Below, piece after piece: positions 27,519 to 37,245 of a DNA stretch of 64,000 nucleotides. Where the stretch lies: the NCBI RefSeq assembly GCF_000429145.1, contig NZ_AUBH01000001.1, forward strand, positions 434,001 to 498,000. Reading direction: 5' to 3'. Below the pieces are notes generated by a model. That model saw only the letters and a list, made by a program, of their open reading frames with translations, had not been told where the DNA came from and made no database searches. Source of the DNA: Aestuariibacter salexigens DSM 15300 (lineage in GTDB: Bacteria; Pseudomonadota; Gammaproteobacteria; Enterobacterales; Alteromonadaceae). The translations under genes were made by a program, and so were the position numbers. How positions within the stretch are numbered: the first letter of the stretch is position 1; each line of letters begins with the position of its first letter.

Positions 27519-28610
27519 ATGACACGTCCAACTCACCTCACAATTGATACCCAAGCACTGAAAAATAATCTGCGTGTCGCACGTGCTTTAGCACCCGCGT
27601 CAGCTGTCGTTGCGGTGGTGAAAGCTGATGCATATGGCCACGGTGCCCAGGCACTTGTGCCCATTCTTGACGCTGACGTGGATATGTTTGCGGTTTCTTG
27701 CTGTGAAGAAGCGCTCGGAGTCAGGCGATCCGGGATAACGAAACCCGTGGTGTTATTGGAAGGCTGCTTCGAGCCAACAGAATGGCAGCTCGCCATCGAC
27801 AATCAGTTTGAGCCGGTGATCCATAATCACAACCAGCTCGATACGTTGCGTCAGGCAGAACACTGCAGTGCCCTCAATGTGTGGTTAAAAATTGATACCG
27901 GTATGCACCGTCTTGGCTTCGATATGGATGAAGCCGTCGAGGTATACCAACAGCTTGATGCATTGCCCCATATCGGCAACATTATTCTTATGACGCATTT
28001 CGCCAGCGCCGACGATGCTGATCCGAGTTTTACGCATATGCAACTTGCGCGATTTGAGCAAATAGTACAAGACTTGTTAGAGAGGGGGCAGGAGCCTGCG
28101 TTGAGTATGGCTAACTCTGCCTGTTTATTGAACTGGCCGGCGACACATAAGCAGTTTAACCGTCCTGGATTAATGCTTTACGGTCTCTCACCGTTTGAAT
28201 TTTCGCACCCTGAGGCTCGCCAGTTAACACCTATCATGACGTTGTCGTCACAGGTTATTGCAATTCGCGAGATTGCTGCCGGTGAGGCCGTCGGTTATGG
28301 CAATACATGGCGCGCGCAGAGACCTTCGGTCATCGCGACTATTGCCGTTGGCTATGGTGACGGATACCCGAGATCCGCGCGAAGCGGTACACCGGTGCTG
28401 ATAAATGGTCAGCGTGCGTCGCTGGTCGGTCGTGTATCAATGGATATGATCACAGTTGATGTCACCGACATTGGCCGCGTTAACATCGGTGACCCTTGTA
28501 TTCTCTGGGGGGCGGACTTAAGTGCAAATGAAGTGGCGAGTTGGGCGGGGACTATAGGCTACGAGCTTATTACCCGTCTGCCGCCGCGTGTCCCGCGTAC
28601 TCTTGTTTAA
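27519..28610 (+). CDS. alr: Alanine racemase
   Basis: A 363-residue fold-type III PLP enzyme that interconverts L- and D-alanine. PLP lysine is Lys35 in VVAVVKADAYGHG; the second catalytic base Tyr lies in AVGYGNTW; VGRVSMDMITVD is the conserved dimer-interface segment. The ATG is five bases after the dat stop. The end is convergent with fur, only six bases apart, and no terminator hairpin is visible between them. Confidence 0.95.
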   Translation: MTRPTHLTIDTQALKNNLRVARALAPASAVVAVVKADAYGHGAQALVPILDADVDMFAVSCCEEALGVRRSGITKPVVLLEGCFEPTEWQLAIDNQFEPVIHNHNQLDTLRQAEHCSALNVWLKIDTGMHRLGFDMDEAVEVYQQLDALPHIGNIILMTHFASADDADPSFTHMQLARFEQIVQDLLERGQEPALSMANSACLLNWPATHKQFNRPGLMLYGLSPFEFSHPEARQLTPIMTLSSQVIAIREIAAGEAVGYGNTWRAQRPSVIATIAVGYGDGYPRSARSGTPVLINGQRASLVGRVSMDMITVDVTDIGRVNIGDPCILWGADLSANEVASWAGTIGYELITRLPPRVPRTLV

Positions 28611-28616
28611 AGCAGA

Positions 28617-29042
28617 TCACTCTTCGTTATCACAATTACCATCGTTGCATTCACCATAGAGATAGAGGCTATGGTGAGTGAGTTTCATATTATGTTGTTT
28701 CGCCACTTCTTCCTGACGACGCTCGATTAATTCATCTTCGAATTCGATTACCTTGCCACATTTCAGGCACACCAGATGGTCATGATGTTTCTTATGGCTG
28801 ATTTCAAATACCGATTTACCACCTTCAAAATGGTGTCGGTTCAGGATCCCGGCGTCATCGAACTGGTTAAGTACCCGATACACCGTCGCCAGGCCGATTT
28901 CTTCCCCCTGTTCGATTAGAATCTTATACACGTCTTCTGCACTGATATGTTGGTTATCAGGCTCTTGTAAGATTTCCAGGATCTTAAGTCGGGGTAAGGT
29001 GACTTTCAGGCCGGCCTTCTTTAATTCTTTATTTTGGTCCAT
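28617..29042 (-). CDS. fur: Ferric uptake regulator Fur
   Basis: A 141-residue repressor. The ATG at 29042 gives MDQNKELKKAGLKVTLPRLKILEIL, nearly the start of E. coli Fur; an in-frame extension upstream adds 11 unrelated residues. The winged helix occupies about 1-80. The metal sites are visible in KKHHDHLVCLKCGKVIEFED and in the C-terminal acidic and Cys-rich tail. It represses iron-uptake genes as an Fe2+ dimer. It lies at one end of a cluster that in enterobacteria places fldA directly upstream; here a chemoreceptor gene on the other strand is inserted. Confidence 0.96.
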   Translation of the reverse strand: MDQNKELKKAGLKVTLPRLKILEILQEPDNQHISAEDVYKILIEQGEEIGLATVYRVLNQFDDAGILNRHHFEGGKSVFEISHKKHHDHLVCLKCGKVIEFEDELIERRQEEVAKQHNMKLTHHSLYLYGECNDGNCDNEE

Positions 29043-29202
29043 CGGAATCTGTGATTGAAACATAGTGCAGCACATTATAAGTTAGTTGGCAGGATTTGAA
29101 AGCCATCGGCAGGTTTATCGGATGACTCGGTGCTCGAATGATGAATTGTTAAGCAACATCTTTTGATTTTAACTGGTCAGATGTTTACAAGGCGTTTACT
29201 AT

Positions 29203-29229
29203 TAATGTTGTTAGGAAATATGGCGATAA
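29203..29229 (+). promoter_or_regulatory. Sigma-28 (FliA)-type promoter for the chemoreceptor gene
   Basis: TAAT at 29203-29206, a 15-base spacer, then GGCGATAA at 29222-29229. The enterobacterial sigma-28 consensus is TAAA-N15-GCCGATAA, so 10 of 12 positions match. It ends about 75 bases before the MCP start, which fits flagellar-regulon control of a chemoreceptor. Confidence 0.65.
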
Positions 29230-29303
29230 ATTGAAGGGAATCTAATTTCCGTTCAACCGCTGTTAATAATAAAAATAAAAAGCTAACAAATTATGGGTAG
29301 TCA

Positions 29304-31313
29304 ATGCGCATTACGGTCGTAAATAAGAACATCGCAGGATTTGCCATCCTCGGCTGTTTATTGTTTCTTACAAGTATCCTTTCGTACTTTGGACTGGCGG
29401 ACATTCGCTCTTCTGCAGTGGACGTCGTCAAAACGAAGATGCCCGTTCAATCTACCATGCTGGACGTGCAAACTGCCATTCTGAGCTTGGGGCGCATCAC
29501 AGCCAATGGTTATAACGAAGATAACCTGAGCCGGCTGCAGCAGAATGAACAACGTTTCAGCAGCCTCGCCAGCGAGTTTGACGCCAGTTTCAAGACGCTT
29601 TCCACTATGATGACTGAACGTGGCCCAGGCTACACCAGTGCGGCTGAAGCCAGTCAGGCCTATTTAGCAGCCAGCCGCAGAATGTATGAACGTCGTCTGG
29701 AGCAGCTTCAGTTGGACAGCGACATTGCCGCGAAAACTACCGAGGTTATCGGCTACACCGATGAAGCCAGTGCGCTTATGCTGGATTTATCTTATCTGGA
29801 GGGCGATGAGGCAGACCTGGGGGCATTGGTGGGCACCGGTGCAAACATCGACAATAAACTTGCGCCTTTGTTTAACACCATCAAAGAATTCGTGTCAGTG
29901 AGTGATGCCGAACAAAGTCAGATCATCCAGGAAGATTTACGCTACGCGGTAAGCAATATCGAAGTGGATGCCAATTACCTGTATCGACTTGCAGAAGACG
30001 TACAAACTGACGGGATTGTAGATGCTTTCCGTGAGCAGTATGCACTCATGAACGACGGGCTGACCGGTGACAATGGCCTGCTGGAAATGCAGGCCCAAAA
30101 AATTGATCTGGTGGCGCGCGCTGCTGAACAAAAACAACTGGCCGATACTGCGCTCGAAGAGGCCATTGAAGCATTAAGTACCATATATAATAACATCAAC
30201 GCAGATACGCTCAGCGGCCAGCAGGCCATTATGGACGCGGTGCAGGCAAACATCGTTAAAAGTGTGATCATTGCGTTTATCGGTCTCGCTGCGGTCGGGG
30301 TATTAGGTGTGCTGTCGGCCCGCAGCATTGCAGTGCCACTGGCGAGAATTAACAACGCGCTGAGTAGTCTTGGTGAGGGTGACCTAAGCCGCCAGGCTAA
30401 AGTGACCGGAGATGATGAATTTACCGACCTGTCGAAAAGCGTGAATAGTCTGGCGCAAAGTTTACATCAGCTTATCAGTGATATTGCGGGCCAGGAAAAG
30501 CAGCTGGAAGACGCCACCAGGTTGAGTGTTCAGTGCGGCGAGCAAAGCCTGGAGCAGGTAGAGCTTCAGCAAGAGCAAATCAACCAGATCGCTCGCAATA
30601 CCCAGACGATCCGTGAGACCAGTCAAAGCAACGTTGAGCAAATTAACACGTCCAGCGAACAGCTCGCGCAGGTTACCGCGCAGAGTAAGCAAGTTGTCAT
30701 GCAGGTGCAATGCAGCCGAGAGCAGGTGGAGACGCAAGCCAATCAGGCAGAAGCATCAGCTCAGATCATCGATCGGCTTGATCAGAACAGCCGCAATATT
30801 GGCGGCATTCTGGACGTCATTAAAACCATTGCTGAGCAAACCAATTTGCTGGCATTAAACGCGGCGATTGAGGCGGCACGTGCCGGTGAACAGGGCAGGG
30901 GATTTGCCGTCGTAGCGGATGAAGTGCGCACGCTGGCAAATCGCACCCATGATTCGACCGAAGAAATTGAACAGATGATTGGCTCACTGCAAAAAGATGC
31001 CAAAGAAGCGGTAGAGGCTATTTCACTCGGTAAAAAGCAGGCACTTGAGAGCGTCGAGGTTATTCGCCAGGTTAATCAACAGGTCGACAGTATTACAGAG
31101 ATCATCACTGGCTTGAGCGAAATCAACCAGCGCATCGTGATGGATACTACCGAACAGGACAAACTACTGCAGACAATCTCAGACAGTTTACAACGCGTCG
31201 TAGAATTGGCGGGAGAAAGTGCCAAGTCGACAGAACAATCTAATCAGGCAACTCAGCAAATCGACCAGCTCAGTGAGCGACTGCGGATCGCTGTTGACCG
31301 ATTCAAGTTATAA
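29304..31313 (+). CDS. Methyl-accepting chemotaxis protein
   Basis: A 669-residue chemoreceptor. Two membrane helices (about 9-29 and 315-337) flank a long helical periplasmic sensor of about 285 residues. A HAMP domain (about 338-390; [22 protein letters not shown]) is followed by a signalling coiled coil whose hairpin tip reads [35 protein letters not shown]. It would control CheA activity through CheW. The ligand is unknown. It is transcribed alone between two divergent hairpins. Confidence 0.95.
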   Translation: MRITVVNKNIAGFAILGCLLFLTSILSYFGLADIRSSAVDVVKTKMPVQSTMLDVQTAILSLGRITANGYNEDNLSRLQQNEQRFSSLASEFDASFKTLSTMMTERGPGYTSAAEASQAYLAASRRMYERRLEQLQLDSDIAAKTTEVIGYTDEASALMLDLSYLEGDEADLGALVGTGANIDNKLAPLFNTIKEFVSVSDAEQSQIIQEDLRYAVSNIEVDANYLYRLAEDVQTDGIVDAFREQYALMNDGLTGDNGLLEMQAQKIDLVARAAEQKQLADTALEEAIEALSTIYNNINADTLSGQQAIMDAVQANIVKSVIIAFIGLAAVGVLGVLSARSIAVPLARINNALSSLGEGDLSRQAKVTGDDEFTDLSKSVNSLAQSLHQLISDIAGQEKQLEDATRLSVQCGEQSLEQVELQQEQINQIARNTQTIRETSQSNVEQINTSSEQLAQVTAQSKQVVMQVQCSREQVETQANQAEASAQIIDRLDQNSRNIGGILDVIKTIAEQTNLLALNAAIEAARAGEQGRGFAVVADEVRTLANRTHDSTEEIEQMIGSLQKDAKEAVEAISLGKKQALESVEVIRQVNQQVDSITEIITGLSEINQRIVMDTTEQDKLLQTISDSLQRVVELAGESAKSTEQSNQATQQIDQLSERLRIAVDRFKL

Positions 31314-31315
31314 AA

Positions 31316-31335
31316 AAGCCGCCCTAGGGCGGCTT
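31316..31335. terminator. Bidirectional terminator between MCP and flavodoxin genes
   Basis: A perfect palindrome of 9-bp arms (31316-31324 with 31327-31335). On the minus strand six T residues follow, ending the flavodoxin message. It begins three bases after the chemoreceptor stop on the plus strand. Confidence 0.9.
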
Positions 31336-31344
31336 GTCACGTAA

Positions 31345-31869
31345 TTATGCCAATTCAGATAAACACATTTCGTCGTATATTTGTTTGCACCAGGCTTTAA
31401 CGCGTTCATCGGTAAGCTCTGGTTGGCGGTCCTCGTCGATTCCCAGACCGACAAAGTGGTCATCGTCAGCGAGCCCTTTTGAGGCTTCGAAATCATAGCC
31501 TTCTGTTGGCCACTGACCGACCAAAATCGCACCGCGAGGTTCGACGATGTCTCTGATCATGCCCATCGCATCGAGGAAGTACTCAGCGTAGTCTTCCTGG
31601 TCGCCACAGCCAAAAATTGCCACTAATTTATCCGTGAAATCAAGCTCTTCCAGATCAGGAAAAAAATCGTCCCAATCGCACTGTGCTTCGCCATAATACC
31701 AGGTAGGAATGCCAAACAGCAGAAAATCATACTTGGCTATGTCTTCTTTGCTGCTCTTTGCGATATCAAACACATCGACCAGATCTTTGCCGAGTTCCTT
31801 TTGGATCATCTTGGCAATATGCTCTGTGTTTCCCGTGTCACTTCCGAAAAAAATGCCTACGCTTGCCAT
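31345..31869 (-). CDS. fldA: Flavodoxin, long-chain
   Basis: A 174-residue FMN electron carrier. The phosphate loop GSDTGNTEHIA is at about residues 9-19, followed by FGIPTWYYGEAQCDWDDF and FGCGDQEDYAEYF, the isoalloxazine-contact loops of long-chain flavodoxins. It donates electrons to enzymes such as biotin synthase and pyruvate formate-lyase activase and replaces ferredoxin under low iron. Downstream neighbour of DUF2788 in a fur-linked cluster. Confidence 0.95.
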   Translation of the reverse strand: MASVGIFFGSDTGNTEHIAKMIQKELGKDLVDVFDIAKSSKEDIAKYDFLLFGIPTWYYGEAQCDWDDFFPDLEELDFTDKLVAIFGCGDQEDYAEYFLDAMGMIRDIVEPRGAILVGQWPTEGYDFEASKGLADDDHFVGLGIDEDRQPELTDERVKAWCKQIYDEMCLSELA

Positions 31870-31936
31870 AATCTTAATTACCTACCTAAAACCTTATCAA
31901 TACTACGATGAAATTCTTATCAACGATGTCTTTGGA

Positions 31937-32155
31937 TCACACACCGCTCGTTTCATAAAAAAATTGGATGATCCCCTTGGCGACAAATCCCGCCGCACCA
32001 AGTGCCAGCACTAAATACGCCACGGCTCGTCCAAGCATAGGAACGTTATTTTTTTTGAGCACATCGTGGATAGCAAAACCCATTAAAAAGAACAGACCGA
32101 GTAACGCAAGGTTTAACGCTAACGCCTCTATCTGTTCATAGTTTTCCTGTAGCAC
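31937..32155 (-). CDS. DUF2788 family small membrane protein
   Basis: A 72-residue protein with two predicted membrane helices (about 10-29 and 44-66) separated by a short charged loop (HDVLKKNNVPMLGR). Gammaproteobacteria keep such a protein beside flavodoxin and the YbfF-like esterase. Function unknown. It lies 67 nt upstream of fldA on the same strand. Confidence 0.8.
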   Translation of the reverse strand: MLQENYEQIEALALNLALLGLFFLMGFAIHDVLKKNNVPMLGRAVAYLVLALGAAGFVAKGIIQFFYETSGV

Positions 32156-32231
32156 GTTTTTTACTCAAGTCGCTAAAAAAATTGGCGCGGACTATAGCAT
32201 ATTCTCGCGCCTGAGGGCATGTTCGACTGAC

Positions 32232-33014
32232 TTAATTGCTTAAAAAATCATCGACAATACGGTTGAACACCTGCGGTTTTTCCGCATGTAACCAGTGCCC
32301 GGTCCCTTGAATGATTTTTGCCTTACTTCGCGGGAAGCGTTTGGCGATTTCCTCGCGATGCTCTGCGGTAATGTAGTCTGAATGTTGTCCTTTGATAAAC
32401 AACACGTCGCCGGAGAAAGGTGGATTATCATCAATTGCACCAATCAGTTTACTGTAATCTTTTTCCAGGGTGGAAAGGTTGAAGCGCCACTGCCATTTCC
32501 CTTCCTCCTGGTAAAGGCTTTTCAGCAAAAATTGTCGGGTGCCTGGTTCACGAACATATACCGATAACATCTCGTTAGCGTGCTGGCGGCTCTGTAGTGC
32601 GTCGAGGTCGACGTTACGCAAGCCCTTGAAAACATTATCATGTCGCGGCGTGTAGTTAACTGGGGCTATGTCGGCGACTACCAACTTGTCGAGCACGTCT
32701 GGATGTTGCATGGCAATTTGCATACTGATTTTGCCGCCCAGAGAATGGCCGACCAAATGACAGCGATTGATGCCAACGTGCTCAAGGGTCGCAATGATTC
32801 GTTCGGCATATTCCTCGAAGCTGAACTGCTCAGTGTGCGCAGATTTTCCATGATCGGGAAGATCGATACTGAGCACTCTGAACTTTTCTTGCAGATGGCG
32901 TCTGAGCATTGTCAGGTTATCGAGGCTGCCGAAAAGCCCGTGAATTAGAGTTACCCAAGGGGCGTCCTCTATTCCTGGCTGCTGATCACTGACAAGGTAA
33001 TTGAGTATGGACAT
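32232..33014 (-). CDS. YbfF-like alpha/beta-hydrolase (esterase)
   Basis: A 260-residue alpha/beta-hydrolase. Nucleophile elbow is GHSLGGK (Ser near residue 94), the oxyanion segment HGLFGSLDN lies near the start, and the C-terminal His is in GTGHWLHAEKP. E. coli YbfF, the closest match by pattern, hydrolyses acyl-CoA and palmitoyl esters in vitro. In this group the gene is usually near seqA; seqA is not in the window. It is the first gene of ybfF-DUF2788-fldA. Confidence 0.88.
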   Translation of the reverse strand: MSILNYLVSDQQPGIEDAPWVTLIHGLFGSLDNLTMLRRHLQEKFRVLSIDLPDHGKSAHTEQFSFEEYAERIIATLEHVGINRCHLVGHSLGGKISMQIAMQHPDVLDKLVVADIAPVNYTPRHDNVFKGLRNVDLDALQSRQHANEMLSVYVREPGTRQFLLKSLYQEEGKWQWRFNLSTLEKDYSKLIGAIDDNPPFSGDVLFIKGQHSDYITAEHREEIAKRFPRSKAKIIQGTGHWLHAEKPQVFNRIVDDFLSN

Positions 33015-33047
33015 TCAGTTTGATTCACCGGTGCAAAAAGACGGTGC

Positions 33048-33066
33048 GGTGGAGTTTAACTCCACC
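33048..33066 (-). terminator. Terminator of the H-NS-like gene
   Basis: A perfect 7-bp stem (33048-33054 with 33060-33066) with a TTTAA loop lies five bases after the H-NS-like stop. On the minus strand a short GC stretch and then TCTTTTT follow. Confidence 0.65.
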
Positions 33067-33071
33067 GGTGC

Positions 33072-33470
33072 TTAGATTCGATAATCGTCCAGGCTATGCC
33101 CATTCGCCAGGGCATCGGCATACACTCGTGGCATGCGGCCAATACCTGTCCATGGATGTTCATTTCCATCCTTATCTTTCAGCACATATTTTACCGGTCT
33201 TTTTTGACCAATCCGTTTATTCTTTTTAGGCAATTCAAGTGCTTTAAGGTCGTCTAAATCTAGACCAGCTTCTTCTATTTGTTGTTTTATCGCTTCAAGC
33301 TTGGCATGTTTTTGCTGCTCTTCACGCTGCTTTTCTTCGAGCTTTTTACGTCTGTAATCAATAATGCGGGCTAATTTCTCTGCGCAATCTTCCAGTTCTT
33401 CAATACTTAATTCTTTAACTGCGCCTTGTAATTTTCTTCCGTGAGTAAAGATGTCTAAAAATTCACTCAT
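33072..33470 (-). CDS. H-NS family nucleoid-associated protein
   Basis: A 132-residue protein. The N-terminal half is a charged coiled coil (about 15-70, many Lys/Glu/Gln), which gives dimers and oligomers. The C-terminal domain carries the DNA-binding pattern HPWTGIGRMPRVYADAL, equivalent to the TWTGxGRxP loop that reads the minor groove of AT-rich DNA. It likely silences horizontally acquired genes. Monocistronic. Whether it is the main H-NS or a paralogue cannot be told. Confidence 0.9.
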   Translation of the reverse strand: MSEFLDIFTHGRKLQGAVKELSIEELEDCAEKLARIIDYRRKKLEEKQREEQQKHAKLEAIKQQIEEAGLDLDDLKALELPKKNKRIGQKRPVKYVLKDKDGNEHPWTGIGRMPRVYADALANGHSLDDYRI

Positions 33471-33575
33471 ATAATTGTTACCTATTCAAAATTATTGCTG
33501 CAAAGTTATAGGGGCAATTATTCATTTAATCAACTGCAGAAGTAAATTAAATTTATACAAATAGTGTCGATATAA

Positions 33576-33600
33576 AAAAGCCCGGATTGACCGGGCTTTT
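33576..33600 (-). terminator. Terminator of the ETF-quinone oxidoreductase gene
   Basis: A perfect 10-bp stem (33576-33585 with 33591-33600) has a 5-base ATTGA loop. On the minus strand the stem runs into a stretch of T residues, seven bases after the gene's stop. Confidence 0.85.
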
Positions 33601-33606
33601 ACAGAA

Positions 33607-35256
33607 TTACATATTTGGATAATTGGGGCCGCCCGCGCCCTCTGGCACCACCCAGGTGATATTTTGTGACGGATCTTTAATATCACAGGTTTTACAGTGG
33701 ACGCAGTTTTGTGCGTTTATTTGTAACCTGGGTTGGTTAGCATCATCTTCGACTATTTCGTACACACCTGCGGGACAATAGCGCTGTGCGGGTTCGTCAA
33801 ATTTCGCCAGATTGACTTTGATTGGTACCTCGTTATCCGTTAACTTCAGATGGCAAGGTTGGTCTTCTTCATGGTTGGTATTAGACAAAAATACTGAAGA
33901 CAGTTTATCAAAACTTAACACGCCGTCTGGTTTCGGATAATCGATTTTTGTTGTTTCAGATGCGGGTCGTAGTTGCTCATGATCCTTACTTGAATCCGTC
34001 AGGTTAACGCCCATTTTTCCGTTGAATAAATTTTGCTCAAGGGTGTTATAGGCACCGCCCCAGAAACTACCAAATTTATGCATCGCCGGACCAAAGTTGC
34101 GTGCCCGGTATAATTCATCATAAAGCCATGATTGTTCAAATTTCGTAGTAAAATCCGTCAGCTCAGCAGGCGCACTCTCACCTTGCTGCAAGGCTTCAAC
34201 AATGGCCTCTGCTGCCAACAGCCCAGATTTCATCGCGGTGTGATTGCCCTTAATTTTCGCGAAATTTAACGTGCCGGCATTACAACCCACCATCAGGCCC
34301 CCCGGGAAAATCATTTTCGGCAGAGAGTTCAACCCGCCTTTGGCAATGGCTCTGGCACCATAAGATACGCGCTTGCCGCCCTTCAGGTATTGGCTGATCA
34401 CAGGGTGATGCTTGAGTCGTTGGAATTCATCGAATGGTGACAGGTGAGGGTTGCTGTAGTTCAAATCGACAATCAACCCAACCAGGATCTGATTGTTCTC
34501 AGCATGATAAAGGTAGCTGCCGCCCGTCGCATCGCTCAAGGGCCAACCGCCTGTGTGGACGACAAGGCCTTCCTGATGTTGCTCTGCGGGCACATCCCAA
34601 ATCTCTTTAAAGCCAATTCCGTAGTGCTGTGGTGATTGTCCCTCGTCTAGCTTGAACTTTCTTATTAGCTGTTTACCCAGGTGTCCACGACACCCTTCGG
34701 CAAATACGGTGTATTTGGCGCGTAGTTCCATGCCCGGCATGTAACCATCTTTTTGTTCGCCATTTTCGCCAACACCCATGTCGCCGGTGAGGACACCCGC
34801 AACACGACCGTCATCGTCATAAAGTACATCAGCTGCGGCAAACCCCGGGAAGATTTCAACTCCAAGCTGTTCTGCCTGCTCAGCTAGCCAACGACAGACG
34901 TTACCCATACTGACAATGTAATTACCGTCATTGTGCATGGTTTTCGGCGTGGCAAAGTTTGGCAGCCTGGTGGCGTTTTGCTCATCTTTCAGAAGGTAAA
35001 TGTGATCTTCGGTTACCTTGGTGGTAATCGGCGCGTTACGTTCCTGCCAATCCGGAAAGAGTTCATCCAAAGCACGGGTCTCAAATACCGCGCCGGACAG
35101 AATATGGGCACCTACCTCGGACCCTTTCTCAACAACGCATACCATCAATTCCTGCTCATTTTGCTGAGCCAGTTGCATGATCCTGCAGGCCGTCGACAGT
35201 CCAGCTGGACCGGCCCCGACGATCACTACATCAAATTCCATCGATTCTCGTTCCAC
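33607..35256 (-). CDS. Electron-transfer flavoprotein-ubiquinone oxidoreductase
   Basis: A 549-residue membrane-associated enzyme that passes electrons from reduced ETF to ubiquinone. The FAD-binding VIVGAGPAGLSTA is near the N-terminus; the C-terminus has a 4Fe-4S binding segment with CPAGVYE and CVHCKTCDIKDP. The start is the GTG at 35256, five bases after a strong AGGAGG; the ATG 15 bases further in (35241) is too far from any ribosome site. It is divergent from etfBA with a perfect palindrome between them, consistent with coordinated control. Confidence 0.95.
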   Translation of the reverse strand: MERESMEFDVVIVGAGPAGLSTACRIMQLAQQNEQELMVCVVEKGSEVGAHILSGAVFETRALDELFPDWQERNAPITTKVTEDHIYLLKDEQNATRLPNFATPKTMHNDGNYIVSMGNVCRWLAEQAEQLGVEIFPGFAAADVLYDDDGRVAGVLTGDMGVGENGEQKDGYMPGMELRAKYTVFAEGCRGHLGKQLIRKFKLDEGQSPQHYGIGFKEIWDVPAEQHQEGLVVHTGGWPLSDATGGSYLYHAENNQILVGLIVDLNYSNPHLSPFDEFQRLKHHPVISQYLKGGKRVSYGARAIAKGGLNSLPKMIFPGGLMVGCNAGTLNFAKIKGNHTAMKSGLLAAEAIVEALQQGESAPAELTDFTTKFEQSWLYDELYRARNFGPAMHKFGSFWGGAYNTLEQNLFNGKMGVNLTDSSKDHEQLRPASETTKIDYPKPDGVLSFDKLSSVFLSNTNHEEDQPCHLKLTDNEVPIKVNLAKFDEPAQRYCPAGVYEIVEDDANQPRLQINAQNCVHCKTCDIKDPSQNITWVVPEGAGGPNYPNM

Positions 35257-35415
35257 TGAACCCTCCTAACGTTTACGGTGTACAACTAATAATAACGCTC
35301 TATACGTATAAAATACTTGATTAGGTGCTTATAGAGAACTATTGATTAAACGAATAATAAAGCGGCCTAAAAAACGCTAAATTAAAACGCCTGTATGAAC
35401 TCAAGGTTAATTACG

Positions 35416-35433
35416 GTTGACGTTAACGTCAAC
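35416..35433. promoter_or_regulatory. 18-bp perfect palindrome in the divergent etf control region
   Basis: GTTGACGTTAACGTCAAC is symmetrical throughout. It lies about 75 bases upstream of etfB and 160 bases upstream of the ETF-QO start. It resembles the ACGT-centred sites of the MerR-family regulator LiuR, which is reported to control branched-chain acid catabolism and etf genes in proteobacteria. The regulator assignment is inference. Confidence 0.6.
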
Positions 35434-35508
35434 TGTCAGTACATTGCGCAGCGGTTAATAATCTGTAAACCCAGCGTAAAACTTTCTTCCCGCTGAAATG
35501 AGGTGATT

Positions 35509-36261
35509 ATGAAGATACTCGTTCCGGTCAAACGTGCCATCGACTACAACGTTAAGGTGCGCGTCAAACCAGATAATACCGGTGTTGATCTGACCAACGC
35601 CAAAATGTCGATCAATCCGTTTTGCGAAATTGCGGTAGAAGAAGCCGTTCGTTTGAAAGAAAAAGGGGTGGCAACTGAAATCGTTGCTGTGTCTATCGGT
35701 GACAAAGCGGTGCAGGAGCAACTTCGTACTGCGTTGGCGCTCGGTGCGGATCGCGCCATTCAGGTTGACACTGACCTTGCACTCGATTCATTGCAAGTTG
35801 CTAAATTGCTGCAAAAAGTGGTTGAGGAAGAGCAGCCAGAACTGATTATCCTCGGCAAGCAATCCATTGATTCAGACAATAACCAGACAGGGCAGATGCT
35901 GGCGGCGCTTACTGGCATGCCACAGGGGACATTCGCATCTGAAGTCAGTGTTGAAGACGGCACCGTCAGTGTAACGCGTGAAATCGACGGTGGTCTGCAA
36001 ACCGTAAAGTTAACCCTGCCCGCAGTAGTGACGACTGATTTGCGTTTGAATGAACCGCGCTATGCGTCTTTGCCAAATATTATGAAAGCTAAGCGCAAGC
36101 CATTGGATGTTAAAGCCGCCGGTGATTATGGCGTATCGCTGGAATCAAATGTAAAAGTTGTCAAAGTTACACCACCGGCACAACGCGAAGGCGGTGTGAA
36201 AGTGGCCGACGTTGCCGAGTTAGTGGATAAACTGAAAAATGAAGCAAAGGTGATTTCATGA
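35509..36261 (+). CDS. etfB: Electron-transfer flavoprotein beta subunit
   Basis: A 250-residue protein starting [19 protein letters not shown], the usual start of bacterial EtfB. An upstream in-frame GTG at 35503 falls inside the AGGTG ribosome site, so the ATG at 35509 is chosen. [27 protein letters not shown] and [30 protein letters not shown] form the AMP site and the recognition loop for acyl-CoA dehydrogenases. The stop overlaps etfA by four bases (ATGA). Confidence 0.96.
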   Translation: MKILVPVKRAIDYNVKVRVKPDNTGVDLTNAKMSINPFCEIAVEEAVRLKEKGVATEIVAVSIGDKAVQEQLRTALALGADRAIQVDTDLALDSLQVAKLLQKVVEEEQPELIILGKQSIDSDNNQTGQMLAALTGMPQGTFASEVSVEDGTVSVTREIDGGLQTVKLTLPAVVTTDLRLNEPRYASLPNIMKAKRKPLDVKAAGDYGVSLESNVKVVKVTPPAQREGGVKVADVAELVDKLKNEAKVIS

Positions 36262-37184
36262 CAGTACTTGTTTACGCAGAACACGATAATCAACAGCTTA
36301 AGGGCGAAACAGCCAAGCTCGTTAATGCGGCAAAACAGATGGGCGAGGAGATCACCGTGCTGGTTGCCGGCGAGAATTGCGCCGCAGTTGCTGAGCAGGC
36401 AGCGTCACTATCAGGTGTGAGCAAAGTATTGGTTGCAGATAACGCTGTTTATGCCAATCAACTTGCTGAAAACATTGCCGATCTTGTGGTTAAACTGAGC
36501 GAAGGCTACACCCATATTCTGGCGGCCGCGACGACTACGGGCAAAAACTTCATGCCTCGCGTTGCCGCGTTGCGCGATGTTGCTCAAATCTCTGACATCA
36601 TTGGTGTGGAAAGTGACGACACTTTCGTACGTCCTATCTATGCTGGTAACGCGATTGCCACTGTGCAGTCTTCTGATTCGGTTAAAGTCATCACCGTTCG
36701 CGCCGCGTCGTTTGATGCTGTGGGTTCAGACGGCAGTGCATCCGTTGAAGCCATTGATGAGGCGATTACCTCTGAAAAGTCCAGCTTTGTATCTGCAGAG
36801 CTGACTGAATCTGAGCGCCCGGAACTGACTGCAGCAGAAGTGGTCATATCTGGTGGCCGTGGTATGCAAAATGGTGAAAACTTTAGCTTGCTAGAAGGCA
36901 TCGCAGACAAATTGGGTGCAGCTATCGGTGCATCCAGAGCTGCAGTTGACGCAGGCTTTGTGCCAAACGATATGCAGGTTGGCCAAACCGGTAAAATTGT
37001 CGCACCACAGTTATATATCGCTGTGGGAATCTCAGGTGCAATTCAGCACCTGGCAGGTATGAAAGACTCAAAAGTTATTGTTGCTATCAACAAAGACGAA
37101 GAAGCCCCAATATTCCAGGTTGCAGACTACGGTCTGGTTGGTGATTTATTCGATGTATTGCCAGAGCTGGAAAATGCGCTGTAA
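36258..37184 (+). CDS. etfA: Electron-transfer flavoprotein alpha subunit
   Basis: A 308-residue FAD-binding subunit. The C-terminal FAD domain is plain: [66 protein letters not shown]. With EtfB it collects electrons from acyl-CoA and other dehydrogenases and passes them to ETF-QO, encoded on the other side of the shared control region. Ends in a strong terminator. Confidence 0.96.
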   Translation: MTVLVYAEHDNQQLKGETAKLVNAAKQMGEEITVLVAGENCAAVAEQAASLSGVSKVLVADNAVYANQLAENIADLVVKLSEGYTHILAAATTTGKNFMPRVAALRDVAQISDIIGVESDDTFVRPIYAGNAIATVQSSDSVKVITVRAASFDAVGSDGSASVEAIDEAITSEKSSFVSAELTESERPELTAAEVVISGGRGMQNGENFSLLEGIADKLGAAIGASRAAVDAGFVPNDMQVGQTGKIVAPQLYIAVGISGAIQHLAGMKDSKVIVAINKDEEAPIFQVADYGLVGDLFDVLPELENAL

Positions 37185-37210
37185 ACAGCGTCTCGCTTAA
37201 TAAAAATAAA

Positions 37211-37234
37211 AAACGCCATCAGCTGATGGCGTTT
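37211..37234. terminator. Bidirectional terminator between etfA and the CBM48-like gene
   Basis: A perfect 24-base palindrome has T residues beyond it on both strands (seven Ts on plus, an A-rich flank read as Ts on minus). It ends etfBA and the convergent CBM48-like gene. Confidence 0.9.
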
Positions 37235-37245
37235 TTTTATAATTA

